In this document: one piece after another, positions 1 to 6,385 of the stretch
Position numbering within the stretch: the first letter of the stretch is position 1
Layout of the letters: each line of letters begins with the position of its first letter
Assembly (NCBI GenBank): GCA_012910725.1
Contig: WNEG01000087.1
Span: 1 to 13,652, forward strand
Source: Candidatus Ethanoperedens thermophilum
Lineage (GTDB): Archaea; Halobacteriota; Methanosarcinia; Methanosarcinales; EX4572-44
Reading direction: 5' to 3'
DNA: 13,652 bases
Notes under the pieces: generated by a model
What the model saw: only the letters and a program-made list of their open reading frames with translations
The model's database searches: none
Told to the model about the DNA's origin: nothing
Translations under genes and position numbers: made by a program

Positions 1-19
1 TATTCATTCGGAGTTAAGG

Positions 20-50
20 TTTTAATTACTTTCACTACTATAAAATTTTC
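20..50 (-). promoter_or_regulatory. Candidate promoter and leader facing left out of the window
   Basis: On the minus strand a TATA-like stretch (GAAAATTTTATAG, 38-50) is followed by TAGTGAAAGTAATTAAAA (20-37). The latter matches the leader of the NosD-like gene at 966-983 in 17 of 18 bases. An ATG at 5-7 lies a plausible distance downstream, so a gene, possibly a relative of the NosD-like gene, may begin here and run off the left edge. No ribosome binding site precedes that ATG and only two codons are visible, so no CDS is called. Nothing else coding is seen in 1-176. Confidence 0.3.
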
Positions 51-176
51 TTCTCCATCCATCAAACGAAATGGTTTATTTACAACCATTAGAAAATTTT
101 ATAAATGAAAAATAATGGACAATATAATCTTATTAATGATAAATCCTGTGGTCGATGGGTGAGTAGTTACTCTTCT

Positions 177-413
177 TTATACTTTAACCCCCTCTATTCG
201 ATGCCTTATCCCTGCAAGCATACCCTCCAGAGAGAAACTCAAATCCTTCAGTTCCACAACCTTTGACGCATCCAGTATCTCTATCTCAAGCACGCTGCCA
301 TCCTCTGCGTAATGGGCAATCAATCCTTCTGCGATATCTACTGAATCAACGAGTTTTCCCTCCCTCAACTTTACCAATAGAACGTCTGCATCAGGCGAAT
401 ATTTTATCTGCAT
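177..413 (-). CDS. DUF2283 family protein, likely antitoxin of a DUF4258/DUF2283 pair
   Basis: This is a 78-residue protein beginning MQIKYSPDADVLLVKL, the typical opening of the DUF2283 family, with the usual alternating strands and an acidic ILDASK segment near residues 47-52. An ATG 33 bases further upstream is possible. The start at 413 is preferred because AAAGGAGGTG, a near-perfect ribosome binding site, sits six bases before it. The gene starts inside the last 23 bases of the DUF4258 gene, so the two are probably translated together. DUF2283 proteins are small, widely scattered and often paired with a toxin-like partner. The antitoxin role is inferred from this context and was not shown here. 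There is no visible DNA-binding helix-turn-helix. Confidence 0.8.
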   Translation of the reverse strand: MQIKYSPDADVLLVKLREGKLVDSVDIAEGLIAHYAEDGSVLEIEILDASKVVELKDLSFSLEGMLAGIRHRIEGVKV

Positions 414-735
414 ACATCCCACCTCCTTTATAGTATCGCTCGGCATAAGGAAAATACACAGTTATAACAACCGGATTCCCCTCTTCGTCATATTCATAAA
501 CAGCTCTAATTAAATGCTCCTCCTCCTTTTCATGGGCTATGTATCTACTACGATGTCCAATAACAACCTCTTCAGGATATATCAATGCGTTAATCACTCT
601 TTCCATGTCCAACCCCCACATTTCGCTCCTATCTATCGCATGCCAGGTTATCATTATCCCAATATCCTTTTTATTAATTCTTATATGATATACTTTTCCT
701 CTTTCTTTTTCTTCTATTTCTATTATTTCAAACAT
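391..735 (-). CDS. DUF4258 family protein, likely toxin-like partner of DUF2283
   Basis: This is a 114-residue protein starting MFEIIEIEEK. The middle carries a DUF4258-like core: ITWHAIDRSEMWGLDMERV at residues 29-47 (with the family's H-A-x-x-R, H32 and R36), then VVIGHRSRYIAHEKEEEHLIRA and a C-terminal strand VVITVYFPY. DUF4258 is a small domain thought to resemble RelE/BrnT-like toxins, and here it directly precedes and overlaps a DUF2283 gene. The frame stays open to an ATG at 771, but those 12 extra codons lie inside the coding frame of the NosD-like fragment and do not look like family sequence, so 735 is preferred. No strong ribosome binding site precedes 735. The first codons overlap the end of the NosD fragment by 8 bases. 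RNase or other toxic activity is inferred, not seen. Confidence 0.68.
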   Translation of the reverse strand: MFEIIEIEEKERGKVYHIRINKKDIGIMITWHAIDRSEMWGLDMERVINALIYPEEVVIGHRSRYIAHEKEEEHLIRAVYEYDEEGNPVVITVYFPYAERYYKGGGMYADKIFA

Positions 736-949
736 ACACTTGCCTGAACAATTTCTCGTTATAAGTTCCATCTCTTACGATTACCGTATCCCCAGCTGAT
801 GCATTATCCACTGCCCATTGGATCTTTGCATAATTATCAGGCACATAAATCGTATCTGCTGATGTGAATCCAATGCTTATAAATGCCAGCACTGCGAAAA
901 GAATCGCAAATACCGATATTTTCCAAAATCCGTTTCTTTTGCTTTTCAT
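728..949 (-). pseudogene. Truncated NosD-like secreted beta-helix protein, 5' fragment
   Basis: The frame encodes a basic start (MKSKRNGFWK), a hydrophobic signal peptide (ISVFAILFAVLAFISIGFTSA) and then DTIYVPDNYAKIQWAVDNA with SAGDTVIVRDGTY. That is the standard beginning of NosD/pectin-lyase-like parallel beta-helix surface proteins common in Methanosarcinales-type archaea. Family members usually run to several hundred residues; this one ends after about 73, just past the first repeat, where DUF4258 begins. The start at 949 is chosen because GGAG lies nine bases upstream; an ATG at 964 extends the frame by five residues. A TATA-like TTTATAAATA at about 990-999 on the same strand is a suitable promoter, so the promoter survives but the body of the gene is gone. 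The cause is probably a deletion or insertion of the DUF4258/DUF2283 pair. A genuine tiny secreted protein is less likely. Confidence 0.65.
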
Positions 950-965
950 TTTTTTATTCTCCATT

Positions 966-1003
966 TTTTAACTACTTTCACTATTTCTATTTATAAATTT
1001 TCG
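966..1003 (-). promoter_or_regulatory. Promoter/leader of the NosD-like fragment, repeated at 20-50
   Basis: Reading the minus strand, GAAAATTTATAAATAG contains a good archaeal TATA box (about 990-999). It is followed by TAGTGAAAGTAGTTAAAA (966-983), differing by one base from the segment at 20-37. TATA to ATG949 is about 45 bases. The shared stretch points to a duplicated promoter-plus-leader. Confidence 0.45.
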
Positions 1004-1068
1004 ATAACGTCCCTGAACTGCTAACTTATCCTTCACACCGCCATAACTTCAGCTTTTCCGTATGCTGC

Positions 1069-1137
1069 TTACGAAGCAAGGACAACTCTGAAACCGTAGT
1101 GTTGGTAGATGGCGGGATTCTTATTTGCCAGTAGCTA
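1069..1137 (-). pseudogene. C-terminal stub of a formylglycine-generating-enzyme (FGE-sulfatase) type protein
   Basis: Between two in-frame stops the minus strand encodes LLANKNPAIY, then QHYGFRVVLAS and a TAA stop. The R/A-N-x-N-P ... YGFRVVLA pattern immediately before the stop is the hallmark C-terminus of the FGE-sulfatase (SUMF1-like, C-type-lectin fold) family. Only about 20 residues remain, there is no start codon, and no further family sequence is visible in any frame up to 1281. This is therefore a relic of a larger gene, not a functional product. Recognition rests on a short motif. Confidence 0.5.
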
Positions 1138-1180
1138 TTAGTTTTGTTTCGACAATAAAAATACTGAAAAAGTAAAATCT

Positions 1181-1203
1181 GTGTTAATCAGTGTTAATCT
1201 GCG
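1181..1203. repeat. Short tandem repeat, two units of GTGTTAATC(A/T)
   Basis: GTGTTAATCA is followed directly by GTGTTAATCT and then GCG, a third partial start of the same pattern. It lies in the non-coding part of the 950-1281 gap. I see no array long enough for CRISPR and no gene on either strand here. Confidence 0.5.
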
Positions 1204-1232
1204 TCTATATATTTTTTATGAATTTAAAGCGA

Positions 1233-1243
1233 AATTTATAAGT
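1233..1243 (-). promoter_or_regulatory. Possible orphan TATA box left upstream of the FGE stub
   Basis: The minus strand reads GACTTATAAATTTC, a TATA-like box pointing toward the FGE stub, with no intact gene behind it. It could be what remains of the promoter of the lost FGE-type gene, or chance AT richness. Confidence 0.25.
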
Positions 1244-1281
1244 CTTTACTTTTGGTTGGGCTCTACTACAGGTGCTGTCTT

Positions 1282-2067
1282 TTATACACCATTCCAAATT
1301 TTGTGCAGGTATTTCAGCCCCTTTTCACCCTCGTCAACGTTTCGAGATTCAAGCACCACACGCCCTTTAAAATTTGATAAACCTTTAATAACCTTGTTCC
1401 AATCGATTATTCCATCTCCAACCGGCAGATGCTCATCAGTCTCTCCCTGGTTGTCATGAGCATGCACATGACTGATTTTTTGTTTAAGCGATAGGAACTC
1501 ATCAATCATGTTATTAGTATTAGCATGACCGATGTCAAAGGTGATTCCAAGATTGTCACAGCCAATCGTTTCAATCATGCCTTCGATTTCAGTGGCATCC
1601 TTTCCAAAAACGTATTTCTGATTCACCATGTTTTCAATGCAAACCATCACTCCAAAATCGTCAGCAAACTCACAAAGTTTTTTTATTCCTTTAATATTGT
1701 TTGCCCATGCCATATCAGGCAACTGCGTGCCAAGAGGTGAGAGGTGTCCGGGGTGAACCACTGCAATCTTGATAAATGGTGCTGCTCGCCCCAAATACTC
1801 CATTTGCTGTCTGACGGTCTCCTGCCAGATATAAGGATTCAGGCTTGCAAGATTAAGATCAGAAAAAGGTAAATGCAAACTTAACTGGAGATTGGTGGTC
1901 TCGATGATGTCAACAACTTTTTTCATGGTCTCGTCTGTTAGTGTCTGTTTCCCCTCGCTTACGATCTCCCAACCAGTAAAACCAAGCCCCTCCAATCTGT
2001 AAGCCCATTCGAAAGGATCGTTTACAAGTGCGAGAGATGAAAAACTTAATCGTGACAGAAATGACAT
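1282..2067 (-). CDS. Sugar phosphate isomerase/epimerase-like TIM-barrel protein (AP endonuclease 2 superfamily)
   Basis: The 261-residue protein fits the xylose-isomerase-like TIM barrel family (PF01261). Strand-end motifs appear in the expected order: LSLHLPF (62-68), VVHPGH (103-108), CIENM (143-147), ITFDIGHA (175-182), HVHAHDN (200-206) and VVLES (237-241). The residues H105, E145, D178, H181, H202/H204 and E240 are those expected to hold divalent metals in this fold. Substrate cannot be told from sequence; members include isomerases, epimerases and endonuclease IV. No signal or membrane segment is present, so it is cytoplasmic. It diverges from mfnA. A TATA-like TTTATCTATAG about 25-30 bases upstream with no ribosome binding site suggests a leaderless or very short-leader transcript. 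Confidence 0.85.
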   Translation of the reverse strand: MSFLSRLSFSSLALVNDPFEWAYRLEGLGFTGWEIVSEGKQTLTDETMKKVVDIIETTNLQLSLHLPFSDLNLASLNPYIWQETVRQQMEYLGRAAPFIKIAVVHPGHLSPLGTQLPDMAWANNIKGIKKLCEFADDFGVMVCIENMVNQKYVFGKDATEIEGMIETIGCDNLGITFDIGHANTNNMIDEFLSLKQKISHVHAHDNQGETDEHLPVGDGIIDWNKVIKGLSNFKGRVVLESRNVDEGEKGLKYLHKIWNGV

Positions 2068-2115
2068 ACATGAGTGTACACATAAACTATAGATAAATAT
2101 TTCTACTTGCGGATA

Positions 2116-2133
2116 GGAAAGTTTATAGTTTCC
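2116..2133 (+). promoter_or_regulatory. mfnA promoter: TATA box inside a small dyad
   Basis: GTTTATAG (2121-2128) is a plausible TATA box 46 bases before the mfnA ATG. It is flanked by GGAAA (2116-2120) and TTTCC (2129-2133), a 5-bp inverted repeat. The purine-rich GGAAA could also serve as the TFB recognition element. The ribosome binding site AGAGGT follows at 2155-2160. Confidence 0.45.
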
Positions 2134-2167
2134 TGCACATCAATACATAGATAAAGAGGTTTTTCGT

Positions 2168-3313
2168 ATGGAAAAATTCGGACTGGATGAATATAAAGTT
2201 TTTGCTCTACTGGATGAACTTTATGCAAAAGATACTCAGTATAAACAAGTATTGAGTTCGATGTGTACACATCCCCATAGTATAGCCGTGAAAGCGCATC
2301 AGCAGTTTATATCTGCCAACCTTGGAGATCCCGGGTTGTTTGCTGGTACAGCAGAGATTGAACAAAAGGTGATACGATTGATAGGAAAACTGCTTCACAG
2401 TGGGGATGCTGCAGGCTATCTTACCACAGGTGGCACAGAGGGCAATATTCAAGCCGTCCGCGCTGCTAGAAACCATCGTGATGTAAGAAAGCCTAATATC
2501 ATCGTTTCAGAATCAGCACATTTCTCTTTTGACAAAATATCAGACCTGCTTCAGATTGAAGTTCGAAAGGCAAGCGTTGATGAAGTATTGCGCGTTGATG
2601 CTGAATCAGTAGAGTCATTAATAGACGAAAACACAATCGCGCTTGTGGGTATAGCGGGCACAACAGAATTTGGACAAATCGACCCAATAAAAGAACTATC
2701 AGGTCTTGCAGAAGAACACGGGTTGTTTTTACATGTGGATGCTGCCTTTGGTGGGTTTGTCATACCTTTTCTTGATAAGCACTATGACTTCGACTTTTCA
2801 CTAAGTGGTGTGACCTCTATGGTCTGTGACCCTCACAAGATGGGTTTCAGCACTATACCAACCGGTGGACTGCTATTTCGAGAAAATGACTCTATTCAGC
2901 GACTAAAAACAGAAACTCCCTACCTGACCAGTAGAACACAGTACAGTCTCGTGGGCACAAGAAGTGGTGCATCGGCCGCAGCTGCATACGCGGTGATGAC
3001 GCATCTTGGAATAGCAGGATATAAAAAAATCGTAGACTACTGTATGAACCTGACATCACACCTTGTTACAAGAGTGCACGAGATGGGTATCGAACCAGTA
3101 ATAGAACCTGTAACCAATGTGGTGGTGCTGAACCTGCCTGAAGTAGATTATGTGCGAGAAAAGCTCTACCAGAAAGGGTGGGTAACATCCATAACCAGGA
3201 AGCCTGTTGGGATGCGCCTTATAATGATGCCTCATGTAACAGAAACAATGCTGGATGCGTTTATCAGTGACCTTGAGAAGGTGGTAACTTCTCAGGATAT
3301 AAGAAGGCACTGA
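2168..3313 (+). CDS. mfnA: Archaeal L-tyrosine/L-aspartate decarboxylase MfnA
   Basis: This is a 381-residue pyridoxal-phosphate enzyme of the group II decarboxylase family. In methanogens MfnA converts tyrosine to tyramine for methanofuran; in other Euryarchaeota the same family makes beta-alanine from aspartate for coenzyme A. Visible motifs include SSMCTHPH (30-37), LTTGGTEGN (85-93, phosphate-binding loop), SESAHFSFDK (114-123), HVDAAFGG (189-196, with D191 for the pyridine nitrogen) and DPHKMG (221-226), where K224 should form the Schiff base. Length is close to the family's usual 380-400. AGAGGT seven bases upstream supports the ATG. Its last 50 bases overlap the end of the convergent flippase-like gene. 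Tyrosine versus aspartate preference cannot be decided from sequence alone. Confidence 0.92.
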   Translation: MEKFGLDEYKVFALLDELYAKDTQYKQVLSSMCTHPHSIAVKAHQQFISANLGDPGLFAGTAEIEQKVIRLIGKLLHSGDAAGYLTTGGTEGNIQAVRAARNHRDVRKPNIIVSESAHFSFDKISDLLQIEVRKASVDEVLRVDAESVESLIDENTIALVGIAGTTEFGQIDPIKELSGLAEEHGLFLHVDAAFGGFVIPFLDKHYDFDFSLSGVTSMVCDPHKMGFSTIPTGGLLFRENDSIQRLKTETPYLTSRTQYSLVGTRSGASAAAAYAVMTHLGIAGYKKIVDYCMNLTSHLVTRVHEMGIEPVIEPVTNVVVLNLPEVDYVREKLYQKGWVTSITRKPVGMRLIMMPHVTETMLDAFISDLEKVVTSQDIRRH

Positions 3314-4241
3314 TCCCTGTTGCATCTGTTAAAATAATATTTATCCGTACCAGTAGTGAGAATGCAAAGCTTGTTGTGGGCTCGATTCCAAGCAGACCGA
3401 GAGCAATGACTGTACCACTTTCCATTATTCCAAGTCCTGCCGGCGTCAGAGGTATGAACATCAGTGCAGTGATCAATGGATGAAGTAAAAAGAATTCAAG
3501 GTAAGTAATAGGAAGGTTCATCGCTTTTCCTATAAAGTACCATTGCAGTCCACAAAAAAACCACCCTGGCATGTATAGTATGATGATTACATTGATATTT
3601 TTTTTTATTTTGATGCCTGAGTGTTTAAACTGTGAGAATTGATCGCTGAATCTATTAAGTAATGGTATTTTGTTCAGGATGTGTCTGGTGTATTTTTCAT
3701 CAAGCCATGATATTGCAAGTATGAGGCATCCAATAAGCGTAAGAGCAGCTATTGCTATCAAGAAGGTGGTAGCAGGAAGCTCAAAGCCATTTGTACTTGA
3801 CAGGAGATAGATTAGAGCAAGCATCGCACCTGCACCTTTTAGTATCAAGTCAAGTCCCCCTGGTGCAACTATACATGCCATGGCATCTGTTGCCCGTGCA
3901 CCTGTGATTTTTTTAATAAAAGCTGGTGTTAGCAGGTAACCGCTCCTGCCAGGTGTAATATCTGCAACAAGCATTCCACCAAGATGGGATATTAACACTT
4001 TGGTGTAGGCGATCTTATATCCAATATGCTGTATCAGGTAGAATAATCGGTAGGAGAATAAAAGATTGTGTATGAAATATGCAAGAGCTGCAAGAACAAA
4101 GTAGGCGATGTGTATGTTTTTGATAGCTACTGTAATTTCAGTGAGATCAAGCTTGTACAGAGTTATGTAGATGATGATTGCAATTCCAGCCAGTGCCTGC
4201 AGCAGAAAGTACACTATTTTTCTGTATGATGTTGTTTTCAT
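3264..4241 (-). CDS. UPF0104 / lysylphosphatidylglycerol-synthase TM-domain membrane protein
   Basis: A 325-residue integral membrane protein with about seven or eight hydrophobic segments, beginning with YFLLQALAGIAIIIYITLY after a short basic N-terminus. Family landmarks are the polar loop ITPGRSGYLLTP (95-106) and FIPLTPAGLGIMESG (263-277), the P-x-G-L-G-x-x-E signature of the LPG_synthase_TM family (PF03706). Family members without the soluble synthetase domain, as here, are often annotated as flippase-like and are frequent near glycosylation or lipid genes in archaea; the true substrate is unknown. GGTGGAG four bases before the ATG supports the start. It overlaps the 3' end of mfnA by 50 bases on the opposite strand, so both C-terminal tails are encoded by the same DNA. 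Confidence 0.85.
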   Translation of the reverse strand: MKTTSYRKIVYFLLQALAGIAIIIYITLYKLDLTEITVAIKNIHIAYFVLAALAYFIHNLLFSYRLFYLIQHIGYKIAYTKVLISHLGGMLVADITPGRSGYLLTPAFIKKITGARATDAMACIVAPGGLDLILKGAGAMLALIYLLSSTNGFELPATTFLIAIAALTLIGCLILAISWLDEKYTRHILNKIPLLNRFSDQFSQFKHSGIKIKKNINVIIILYMPGWFFCGLQWYFIGKAMNLPITYLEFFLLHPLITALMFIPLTPAGLGIMESGTVIALGLLGIEPTTSFAFSLLVRINIILTDATGISAFLYPEKLPPSQGH

Positions 4242-4364
4242 ATTTCTCCACCATAAGAATGTTCACCCTACTGTAAAGTCGTCACCATTGATTAATTGTA
4301 TGTATTTAGTTTCAATTTTTTTTGAGTTCCAGAATTGGATGTGTTATTTCGTTACACACTCTTA

Positions 4365-4378
4365 TGTGGATTTCCACA
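4365..4378. promoter_or_regulatory. Palindrome upstream of the flippase-like gene
   Basis: TGTGGA-TT-TCCACA is a perfect 6-bp-arm dyad. On the minus strand it follows a TATA-like CTTAAATATCG (about 4380-4392), so it could lie near the transcription start of a roughly 120-base leader of the membrane protein gene. This is the only clear structure in the 242-base gap 4242-4483; no gene or obvious terminator was found there. Confidence 0.3.
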
Positions 4379-4483
4379 CGATATTTAAGCATGTCCAGTC
4401 GAAGATACGTTTTACTGTGCTTTTTGGAGTGGATGCCTGATTGCACTTATTTAATTCTGAAAAATTGCGAATTCCAGTAATTT

Positions 4484-5533
4484 TCATTCATTAAAAACAT
4501 GCACCGAGGATGCCTTGAAGGTGATACACACGGGCATACCTTCCTTCAGTTCCATATCATCAAATGATTGCTTTGTCACTACAACCATAAATGGAATGCT
4601 AACATCAACCACGATCCTGACAATCGTCCCTTCATCTACGATACTCTTTATTTCCCCTTTAAATGAGTTTCTGGCACTCGATACAATTTGTTTTGTTGAT
4701 ATAAATATATCCTCTGGTCTAATAGATACATGAACGTGTCCATGCGCGAGTGTAGCAGAAGTAATAGTTATGCCATTGATATTGATTCGTGCGATATTAT
4801 CTTCAAGAAGTGATTCTCCTTGAAACAGGTTACCAACACCAAGAAAGTCAGCAACAAACCTTGAATTGGGTTTCCTGAATACCTCGTTTGGACTACCTAC
4901 CTGCATAACCTTTCCAGCACACATCACCGCCATACGGTTTCCAAGCAAGAAAGCCTCCTCGAAACTGTGAGTTACATGAATAATTGTAGTTTTTGTGATT
5001 GACTGCATGTTTCTAAGCTTTGTGCGAAGTTTTTTCGTTGTTTGAGGATCAAGCGCACTTAGAGGCTCATCCAATAGAAGGATGTCTGGCTCCATAATCA
5101 GTGCTCTCGCTACTGCAACTCGCTGCTGCTCCCCGCCACTTAATGTGTTGGGATAACGATGGAGTAGATGAGAGACACCCATCATATCTGCAAGTTCATC
5201 CACGTCATGCTTGATTTTTGTTTTCACCACCTTTTCTATCTTTGGACCAAAGCCGATATTCTCTTCCACTGTTAAAAAGGGAAATAAGGTGTAGTCCTGG
5301 TAGACCATGCCAATATTTCTCTCTTTTGGCGGAATATTAGTGATTTCCACATCATTAAGGAATATTTTGCCACCATCTGGACGGTAAATGCCTGCTATGG
5401 TCTCAAGAAGTATTGTTTTTCCTGCACCGGTTGGGCCTAATATAATAAAATATTCTCCATCGTTTATCTTGAGACTTACATCCTGAAGGAAGAATTCGCC
5501 AAGGTCCTTTGATATATTTTCAATTAGCATCAT
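4484..5533 (-). CDS. wtpC: Tungstate/molybdate ABC importer ATP-binding subunit
   Basis: A 349-residue ABC ATPase that powers oxyanion uptake at the inner face of the membrane. It has Walker A GPTGAGKT (33-40), Q-loop Q79, signature LSGGEQQR (131-138), Walker B ILLLDEP (151-157, catalytic E156), D-loop SALD and H-loop H189. Residues about 230-349 form the regulatory C-terminal part with a TOBE-like domain, which in ModC/WtpC proteins can bind the oxyanion and inhibit transport. It is the last gene of the operon, 43 bases after the permease. GGAG eight bases before the first of two adjacent ATGs favours the start at 5533. WtpC versus ModC cannot be settled from this subunit alone; the WtpA-like partner favours tungstate. 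Confidence 0.9.
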   Translation of the reverse strand: MMLIENISKDLGEFFLQDVSLKINDGEYFIILGPTGAGKTILLETIAGIYRPDGGKIFLNDVEITNIPPKERNIGMVYQDYTLFPFLTVEENIGFGPKIEKVVKTKIKHDVDELADMMGVSHLLHRYPNTLSGGEQQRVAVARALIMEPDILLLDEPLSALDPQTTKKLRTKLRNMQSITKTTIIHVTHSFEEAFLLGNRMAVMCAGKVMQVGSPNEVFRKPNSRFVADFLGVGNLFQGESLLEDNIARININGITITSATLAHGHVHVSIRPEDIFISTKQIVSSARNSFKGEIKSIVDEGTIVRIVVDVSIPFMVVVTKQSFDDMELKEGMPVCITFKASSVHVFNE

Positions 5534-5576
5534 TTTTATAGCTCCTTTTATACAAATACTTCATTTTATTCACTAT

Positions 5577-6365
5577 TTAAAATACACGTGCAAATCCGCC
5601 ATATTTTTCAAAAACAAACAAAGATACAAGCGATATAACAATCAGGATTGTTGCAGATGCGATAGCTAAATTGAGTTCTCCGCATGACATGTTCAGGTAC
5701 AACGAGATGGGCAGTGTTTCTGTTTTCATTCTTGTTGCCCCTGCAAGCATTAATGCAGCTCCAAACTCGCCTATTCCTTTCGACCATGTTATAATAGAGC
5801 CGGCAAGGAGCCCATTCTTTGACATGGGAAGTGTTACATGCCAGAACGCCTGTGCCCTGCTGCAACCAAGTGTTTCGGCTATGTACTCATATCTTGGATT
5901 GATGCCCTGGAATGTTCCACGCAATATTCTGAACATGAACGGCACATTGACAAAAAACTGTGCAATAATAATTCCAAGCGGGGTGAACACAAAAACAATC
6001 CCTGCTTCTGCAAGACCTTTACCAAATGGTGTTGTACCAAATAAAAGCAGCAATCCAACGCCTGCAACCAGCGGGGGCAGGGCAAGCGGCACATCCAGGA
6101 TCGTATTAATAATGCTCTTTCCAAAGAAGTCGTATCGAGCAAGCGCATAAGCTGCGGGTATTGATATAGCGATGCATAAAACAGTTGAGATAACTGCTGT
6201 TGTTAAACTCAATTTTACTGCAAATTGTATCTCCTTTGAAAGAAGACTTGTTGTCAGGGCTTGTAGTGTGGTATGCGTCACAACGCATATAAGAAGAACT
6301 GAGATAAAAACAGCAAGGGATACACTTGATAGGATGGTAATTATCTTGATCGTCGAGTCTTTCAA
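5577..6365 (-). CDS. wtpB: Tungstate/molybdate ABC importer permease subunit
   Basis: A 262-residue BPD_transp_1 membrane protein with about six membrane segments. The cytoplasmic EAA loop, which docks with the ATPase, is AETLGCSRAQAFWHVTLP (163-180), with the expected glycine and LP. LALPPLVAGVGLLLLFG (94-110) is typical of ModB/WtpB permeases. The start is TTG: GGTGAT sits eight bases upstream, and the nearby ATG frame closes at once. The gap to trmO is 20 bases and to the ATPase gene 43 bases, consistent with one transcript. A single permease gene implies a homodimeric channel serving both domains of the fused binding protein. Confidence 0.9.
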   Translation of the reverse strand: MKDSTIKIITILSSVSLAVFISVLLICVVTHTTLQALTTSLLSKEIQFAVKLSLTTAVISTVLCIAISIPAAYALARYDFFGKSIINTILDVPLALPPLVAGVGLLLLFGTTPFGKGLAEAGIVFVFTPLGIIIAQFFVNVPFMFRILRGTFQGINPRYEYIAETLGCSRAQAFWHVTLPMSKNGLLAGSIITWSKGIGEFGAALMLAGATRMKTETLPISLYLNMSCGELNLAIASATILIVISLVSLFVFEKYGGFARVF

Positions 6366-6385
6366 TTTAAAACATCACCATGTTT

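Noticed and set aside
1000..1140. Diversity-generating retroelement variable region
   Set aside because: The FGE-like tail is suggestive, but no reverse transcriptase, accessory gene or second near-copy of the segment exists in the window.
1181..1203. Tandem GTGTTAATC units as a CRISPR or regulatory array
   Set aside because: There are only two adjacent units with no spacers and no cas genes, so it is recorded only as a short repeat.
5671..6150. Open frame of 159 codons on the plus strand
   Set aside because: It lies wholly antisense to the permease gene, has no recognisable domains or ribosome binding site, and mirrors the codon pattern of the real gene.
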